A stretch of DNA of 9,945 nucleotides from Candidatus Elarobacter sp. (lineage in GTDB: Bacteria; Vulcanimicrobiota; Vulcanimicrobiia; Vulcanimicrobiales; Vulcanimicrobiaceae), in the NCBI GenBank assembly GCA_030150085.1, contig JASLGJ010000087.1, forward strand, positions 1-9,945. Reading direction: 5' to 3'. Below are positions 5,886 through 9,945 of the stretch, piece by piece (positions within the stretch are counted from its first letter, which is position 1; each line of letters begins with the position of its first letter). A model generated the notes under the pieces. It did no database searches and was not told the origin of the DNA. It saw only the letters and a list, made by a program, of their open reading frames with translations. Position numbers and translations under genes: made by a program.

Positions 5886-7682
5886 ATGCTCGCCACCACG
5901 ACCGCGGTCGCTCCCCGGCGCCGGGAGCTCGACTTCCAGCTCTTCGACGTGCTCGGCCTCGACGCGCTGCTCGCGCTGCCGTACTTCGCCGAGCACGACC
6001 GGGCCACGCTCGACGCGGTCCTCGACACCGCCTACGACGTCGCGGGCGAGTACTTCGCGCCGTGCGCGGCCGAGCTGGACGCCTACGACTTCCGCCTGTG
6101 CGAGGGCGAGGTCGCCACCCCGGCCAGCCTCAAGGCCGCGTTGCGCGCGTTCGTCGCGGCGGGTTTCCTGCAGCTGGGCTTTCCGGCCGACCGCGGCGGC
6201 TTGCAGCTTCCGGCCACGCTGGGCTCGGCGGTCGGGCTGATCTTCTCGGCGGCCAACAACTCCGCCAACGCCTACGCCTGGCTGACGATCGGGGCGGCCA
6301 ACCTGCTCGCGCACTTCGGCAGCGACGAGCAGCGCGCGCGCTGGATGGCGCCGATGATCGAGGGCCGCTACTTCGGCACGATGGCGCTGAGCGAGCCGCA
6401 GGCCGGCTCGTCGCTGGCCGACGTCAAGACCCAAGCGGTGCCGGCCGGCGACGGCACCTATCGCCTCAGCGGGATGAAGATGTGGATCTCCGCCGCCGAG
6501 CACGACCTGGCCGAGAACATCGTCAACCTGGTGCTGGCGCGGCTGCCCGACGCGCCGCCCGGGGTGAAGGGCATCTCGCTCTTCATCGTCCCGAAGTTCC
6601 TCGTCGACGAGCACGGCGCGCCCACGGCGCGCAACGACGTGCAGGTGACCGGGCTCAACCACAAGCTCGGCCAGCGCGGCGTGGTCAATACCGTGCTGAC
6701 CTTCGGCGAGCGCGGCCGGTGCGTCGGCTACCTGGTCGGCGTGCCGCACGACGGCATGCGCCAGATGTTCCACATGATGAACGAGGCCCGCGTGGCGGTC
6801 GGCGGTGGCGCGGCGGCGCTCAACCTGGCCGCCTACGAGTACGCGCTGCGCTACGCCCTAGAGCGCCCGCAAGGGCGGCTGCCGGGTGACAAGAACCCGC
6901 TCTCGCCGCCGGTCGCGATCGTCGAGCACGCCGACGTGCGGCGCATGCTGCTCGCGCAGAAGGCGATCGCCGAGGGCGGCTTGGCGCTGGTGCTGTACTG
7001 CGCGAGGCTGGTCGACCTGAGCGCCGCGGCGGCCGAGCCCGCGGAGCGCGAGGCGGCGAGCCTGCTGCTCGACGTGCTCACCCCGGTCGCCAAGACCTGG
7101 CCCTCCGAGCACGGCATCACGTCCACGTCGCTGGCGATCCAGGTGCTGGGCGGCTACGGCTACTCGCCCGAATACCCCGTCGAGCGGCACTTCCGCGACC
7201 AGCGCCTCAACCCGATCCACGAGGGCACGACCGGCATCCAGGGCCTCGACCTGCTGGGGCGCAAGCTGCGCCTGCACGGTGGGCGCGGCTTGGCGCTGTT
7301 CGCCGCCGCGGTCGAAGAAGAGCTCGCCGCGGCGCGCGCGCTGCCGGAGCTGGCCGAAGACGTCCAGCGCCTGAGCGCGGCCTGCGAGCAGCTCGCGCGG
7401 GTGACGCGCGCGCTGCTCGAGGCGCAGGCCGCGCACGGCCCCGAGCGCGCGCTGGCCGAGTCGACCGCGTACCTCGACGCGTTCGGCACGATCGCGGTCG
7501 CCTGGCGCTGGCTGGCCCAGGCGCGTGCCGCGGCCGCCGCGCCGGCGAGCGACTTCAGCGCCGGCAAGCTCGCCGCGTGCCGCTACTTCTCGCGCTACGA
7601 GCTGCCGCGGGCGAGCGCCGCGCTGGAGCGCCTGGCCGCGCTCGACGACCTGATCTTCACCGTCCGGCCCGCGATGCTCTAG
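5886..7682 (+). CDS. Large acyl-CoA dehydrogenase with extra C-terminal domain (FadE5/DmdC-like)
   Basis: This is a 598-residue FAD enzyme that introduces an alpha-beta double bond into an acyl-CoA, passing electrons to an ETF. Order: N-terminal helical domain (about 35-160), beta domain with the FAD/substrate motif [17 protein letters not shown] (166-182) and [12 protein letters not shown] (197-208), C-terminal helical domain with [18 protein letters not shown] (421-438). [19 protein letters not shown] follows, where Glu446 is the expected catalytic base. An extra helical domain (about 470-595) matches the Acyl-CoA_dh_C type and explains why it is near 600 residues rather than 380. That architecture occurs in FadE5-like and 3-methylmercaptopropionyl-CoA dehydrogenase-like groups; the substrate is not determined. 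The ATG at 5886 has no strong ribosome-binding site. The gene closes the regulator-linked operon and is followed 2 bases after its stop by a strong hairpin. Confidence 0.93.
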   Translation: MLATTTAVAPRRRELDFQLFDVLGLDALLALPYFAEHDRATLDAVLDTAYDVAGEYFAPCAAELDAYDFRLCEGEVATPASLKAALRAFVAAGFLQLGFPADRGGLQLPATLGSAVGLIFSAANNSANAYAWLTIGAANLLAHFGSDEQRARWMAPMIEGRYFGTMALSEPQAGSSLADVKTQAVPAGDGTYRLSGMKMWISAAEHDLAENIVNLVLARLPDAPPGVKGISLFIVPKFLVDEHGAPTARNDVQVTGLNHKLGQRGVVNTVLTFGERGRCVGYLVGVPHDGMRQMFHMMNEARVAVGGGAAALNLAAYEYALRYALERPQGRLPGDKNPLSPPVAIVEHADVRRMLLAQKAIAEGGLALVLYCARLVDLSAAAAEPAEREAASLLLDVLTPVAKTWPSEHGITSTSLAIQVLGGYGYSPEYPVERHFRDQRLNPIHEGTTGIQGLDLLGRKLRLHGGRGLALFAAAVEEELAAARALPELAEDVQRLSAACEQLARVTRALLEAQAAHGPERALAESTAYLDAFGTIAVAWRWLAQARAAAAAPASDFSAGKLAACRYFSRYELPRASAALERLAALDDLIFTVRPAML

Positions 7683-7684
7683 GA

Positions 7685-7710
7685 GTTCGTCGGGCTTTCG
7701 CCCGACGAAC
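7685..7710 (+). terminator. Hairpin downstream of the acyl-CoA dehydrogenase gene
   Basis: GTTCGTCGGGC, loop TTTC, GCCCGACGAAC: an exact 11-bp stem starting 2 bases after the stop codon. There is no T tract, so it would be a non-classical or bidirectional terminator, or an mRNA-stabilising hairpin. Confidence 0.65.
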
Positions 7711-7723
7711 GACGACGGGCGGC

Positions 7724-7738
7724 TCGGCCGCAGGCCGA
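7724..7738. other. Short middle hairpin in the convergent intergenic region
   Basis: TCGGCC, loop GCA, GGCCGA: a 6-bp stem between the two longer hairpins. In DNA this GC-rich it could be chance; it is listed because it makes a third hairpin within 87 bases. Confidence 0.35.
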
Positions 7739-7745
7739 ACGCGAC

Positions 7746-7768
7746 GGATTCAGCGGAACGCTGAATCC
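7746..7768 (-). terminator. Hairpin downstream of the diguanylate cyclase gene
   Basis: GGATTCAGCG, loop GAA, CGCTGAATCC: an exact 10-bp stem that ends one base before the minus-strand stop codon at 7770-7772. Its place right after the gene suggests a terminator for the minus-strand transcript. No T tract follows on either strand. Confidence 0.6.
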
Positions 7769-7769
7769 A

Positions 7770-8861
7770 CTAGGCGATGCGCCAGGAGGCGGCGACGATG
7801 CCGGCGCCGCTCTGCTTGGCGTCGTACATGGCGCGGTCGGCGCGCCGCAGCAGCTCGTCGAGGTCGGGCGCGTCGGCCGGGTAGACCGCGACGCCGATGC
7901 TCGCGCCGACGTGGAGCCGCTCGCCGACGGTCAGCGGCGCGGTCAGCGTCTGGCGCACGCGCATCGCGATCGTCAGCGCGCGCGCCTCCTCGGTGACGGC
8001 GTGGAGCAGGATGGCGAACTCGTCGCCGCCCAGGCGAGCCACGATGTCGCCGTCGCGCATGGTGGCCGAGAGGCGCGCGGCGACGGTCTCGAGCACGCGG
8101 TCGCCGGTGGCGTGACCGTGCCGGTCGTTGATCGCCTTGAAGCCGTCCAGGTCGAGGAAGAGCACCGCGAACCCGGCCCCGCTGCGCTGCGCTCGGCGCA
8201 GGCGCAGGTCGAACGCGCGCCGGTTGGGCAGCCGGGTGAGCGGGTCGCGAAAGGCCACGTCCTCGATCCGCGCGCCGCTGCGCAGCAGCCCGTAGAGCAG
8301 CAGCGCCAGCAGCAGCAGCACCGGCCCGGCGACGAGCAGGGTGATCTCGGCTCGCCGCACCGCCAGCGCGACCTGGCTCTCGGCGTTGCGGACGTCGGCC
8401 TGCGAGGCGCGCTGGGCGTCGGCGTCGAGCAGCCGGAACGCGTCCAGATAGGCCTTGCCGTGCACCAGCGCGCCGGTCGCGGCGACCCGCTTGCCGCTCG
8501 CGACCAGCCCGATCTCGTCGCTCACGAAGCGGTCGATCTCCGCCGCGTCGCCGAACAGCCCCGGGCGCACGCCGCCCGCGCGGCGCAGCGCGTCGCTCCC
8601 GTTGCGCACCTCGGCCCGGCCGCGGTCGACCGCGTCGAGGAACTCCGCGTCGCCGGTCGCGACGTAGGCGCGCATCCCGGTCTCCTCGTTCACCAGCCCG
8701 ACGAGCAGATCGCGCTCGGCATCGTGGCGGGCGACCGCCGCCGTCAGCTCCGCGTTGTGGACGTCGATGTCGTGAAAGACCCGGAAGGCCGTGGTGACCA
8801 GCACGACGATGAGCGCGATCGCGACGGTCAGGACCGCCACCGCGCGTGTCATCACCGGCAC
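7770..8861 (-). CDS. Membrane diguanylate cyclase, CHASE3-type sensor plus GGDEF domain
   Basis: This 363-residue inner-membrane protein makes cyclic di-GMP from two GTP. Transmembrane helix 1 is at about 5-27. An extracytoplasmic helical domain (about 30-170) contains LVNEETGMRAYVATGDAEFL, the signature of CHASE3 sensor domains. Helix 2 is at about 172-193, then a GGDEF domain begins at DPLTRLPNRRAF. It has FLDLDGFKAINDRHGH (metal and GTP binding) and an intact GGDEF at 278-282. RDGD at 269-272, five residues before GGDEF, fits the RxxD inhibitory site, so product feedback is likely. No EAL or HD-GYP domain follows. GTG 8861 is taken as start because AGGA lies 9 bases upstream; ATG 8853 is possible. 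It lies 85 bases downstream of the DUF2252 gene on the same strand, and either shared or separate transcription would fit. Confidence 0.93.
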   Translation of the reverse strand: MPVMTRAVAVLTVAIALIVVLVTTAFRVFHDIDVHNAELTAAVARHDAERDLLVGLVNEETGMRAYVATGDAEFLDAVDRGRAEVRNGSDALRRAGGVRPGLFGDAAEIDRFVSDEIGLVASGKRVAATGALVHGKAYLDAFRLLDADAQRASQADVRNAESQVALAVRRAEITLLVAGPVLLLLALLLYGLLRSGARIEDVAFRDPLTRLPNRRAFDLRLRRAQRSGAGFAVLFLDLDGFKAINDRHGHATGDRVLETVAARLSATMRDGDIVARLGGDEFAILLHAVTEEARALTIAMRVRQTLTAPLTVGERLHVGASIGVAVYPADAPDLDELLRRADRAMYDAKQSGAGIVAASWRIA

Positions 8862-8946
8862 AGTGCAGTTTCCTCGATACTGTAATGTCGGCTCGCTGCC
8901 CGCACCGCCTCAGCGATGCCGGTCACACCCGCCTGCGCGGTCCTGC

Positions 8947-9945
8947 TCAAGCGGCCCGGATCGCACCGCGCGCGATGGCCGCGGTGAACGCTTCGAAGTC
9001 CCGCTCGGTCTGCTCGGCGTAGCTCTGCGCGAAGGTCAGCAAGGCGCGGTCGAAGACCTCGCTCTTGCCCAGGTAGCCGGCGATCGCGGCCGGGTCGCCC
9101 GAGCGCGCGTGCCCGCCCGCCAGCGCGCGCGCGCAGGCCGCGCCGTACGCGCTCAGGCGCGCGGCGTCCATGGCGCGCAGGTCCGCGGTGGCCTTCTTGT
9201 CCTTGAACTGGCGCACGTAGAAATCGCGCCCGCCCGACGAGGCCCAGCCCAGGAAGACGTCGCTGGCGGCCTGCATCAGGCGCTGCCCGCGCACCACCCG
9301 CTCGCCCTCGCTCCGGTAGGCGCCGCGGGGCAGGTGCGCGGCCAGCACGGAGGGCGCGGCCTCCTTGATCTGCAGTAGCAGCGGGTCGCCGTCGGCGGCG
9401 AACAGGGCCAGCGCGCAGCGCGTGCCGACGCTGCCCACCCCGACCACCTTGACCGCCGCGTCGAGCAGGCGGTAGCGCGCGAACAGGACCCGCACGTCCG
9501 GCGGCAGTTTGCGCGCGTAGTCCGCCACGATCCGCTCGACGTCCAAGCCGTCGCGCGCGGCGGCGTGGTAGAGCAGGGGCGGGTCCTCGCGCAAGCGCGG
9601 CGCGCCGCCGCCGTCGTCCTCGCTGAGCTTCTCGACCGCGCGCAAGCGCTGGCCGTCGTCGACCCCGCGCGCTTCCTCCAGGATGTCGAGCGCTTCGAGG
9701 CGCGCGTACCAGACCTCGAGCGGGCCGGCCGCGGCCAGCTCGTGCATGCGCTCGCGGTAGGCGCGGGCGGCGGCCAGCGCGGCCTCGGCGCTCTCCGCTT
9801 CCGCGAAGCCGTTGTGGCGGCCGGCCAGGACGAGGCTCGTCGCGAGCCGCTTGACGTCCCACTCCCACGGCCCGGGCACGGACTCGTCGAAGTCGTTGAC
9901 GTCGAAGACGAGATTTCGCTCCGGCGAGCCGAAGACGCCGAAGTT
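8947..9945 (-). CDS. DUF2252 family protein, 5' end outside the window
   Basis: This is an uncharacterised cytoplasmic protein. The 332 residues present begin NFGVFGSPERNLVFDVNDFD, then ESVPGPWEWDVKRLATS, the hallmark of DUF2252 (COG4320). Further family features are VKVVGVGSVGTRCA, a Gly-rich segment, followed by LLLQIKEA, which looks like the strand with the ATP-contacting Lys of kinase-like folds. Later come GRDFYVRQFKDKKATADL and SGDPAAIAGYLGKSEVFD. Kinase-like fold is inference; no activity is known to me. The frame is open to the last base, so a GTG at 9879 that could be called as the start is internal (inside DESVPGPW). Family members have about 430-460 residues, so roughly the first 100 are missing, including the GDAH-type segment that usually comes just before NFG. 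It lies upstream of the diguanylate cyclase on the same strand. Confidence 0.9.
   Translation of the reverse strand, partial: NFGVFGSPERNLVFDVNDFDESVPGPWEWDVKRLATSLVLAGRHNGFAEAESAEAALAAARAYRERMHELAAAGPLEVWYARLEALDILEEARGVDDGQRLRAVEKLSEDDGGGAPRLREDPPLLYHAAARDGLDVERIVADYARKLPPDVRVLFARYRLLDAAVKVVGVGSVGTRCALALFAADGDPLLLQIKEAAPSVLAAHLPRGAYRSEGERVVRGQRLMQAASDVFLGWASSGGRDFYVRQFKDKKATADLRAMDAARLSAYGAACARALAGGHARSGDPAAIAGYLGKSEVFDRALLTFAQSYAEQTERDFEAFTAAIARGAIRAA

Noticed and set aside
5855..5900. Alternative ATG at 5855 and short GATGCTCGC direct repeat before the acyl-CoA dehydrogenase
   Set aside because: The 5855 ATG is in a different frame that lacks family motifs; the repeat is only 9 bases, appears twice and has no evident role.
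3725..6028. Minus-strand open frame of 767 codons opposite the exporter and thioesterase
   Set aside because: Highly biased Arg/Gln/His/Ala composition with no domain or hydrophobic pattern; it is the antisense shadow of well-supported genes.
8862..8946. Possible -10-like TACAGT on the minus strand upstream of the diguanylate cyclase
   Set aside because: No matching -35 at proper spacing, and promoter consensus for this organism is unknown, so it was not annotated.

Overview
The window is a uniformly GC-rich, gene-dense bacterial chromosome segment with GTG starts and very short intergenic gaps. The small exported proteins (one with a CPxDxVVW...SGIYH pattern, one ending in a FADGTSW-type motif) resemble, from memory, proteins common in Candidatus Eremiobacterota (WPS-2) genomes. 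That placement is a guess from recall; other high-GC phyla are not excluded.

Layout. Positions 1-280 form a fold-back: bases 1-106 are the exact reverse complement of 175-280. Both strands read as the same Bcr/CflA-type MFS transporter, whose 3' half continues to 795. This looks like a chimeric sequence end, or less likely a real inverted duplication. From 818 to 1395 (minus strand) lie two small exported proteins in tandem, one with HSYGR repeats and one with a conserved two-cysteine domain. From 1617 to 2355 (plus strand) lie two further small exported proteins of unknown function, separated by only 4 bases. From 2441 to 2857 is a HigA-like XRE antitoxin-type gene with no normal start codon and no toxin partner; its 3' end overlaps the next gene tail to tail.

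The central part, 2829-7682, is the most coherent unit. A minus-strand MmyB-like regulator (XRE helix-turn-helix plus a PAS-like ligand domain) sits head to head, 29 bases apart, with a plus-strand run: DHA2 (EmrB/QacA-type) drug or lipid exporter, hotdog-fold acyl-CoA thioesterase, and large acyl-CoA dehydrogenase. A perfect 8-bp inverted repeat lies over the regulator's start codon. MmyB-like ligand domains have been linked to fatty-acid-like ligands and two of the three controlled genes act on acyl-CoA, so a fatty-acid-responsive efflux and catabolism operon is a reasonable hypothesis.

The run ends in a cluster of hairpins (7685-7768) shared with the convergent minus-strand genes: a membrane diguanylate cyclase with a CHASE3-type sensor domain, preceded upstream by a DUF2252 protein that runs off the right edge. 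No tRNA, rRNA, CRISPR array, transposase or phage gene was seen, and no gene-free stretch exceeds 300 bases. The largest gap, 1396-1616 between divergent genes, holds no promoter or riboswitch that can be supported.
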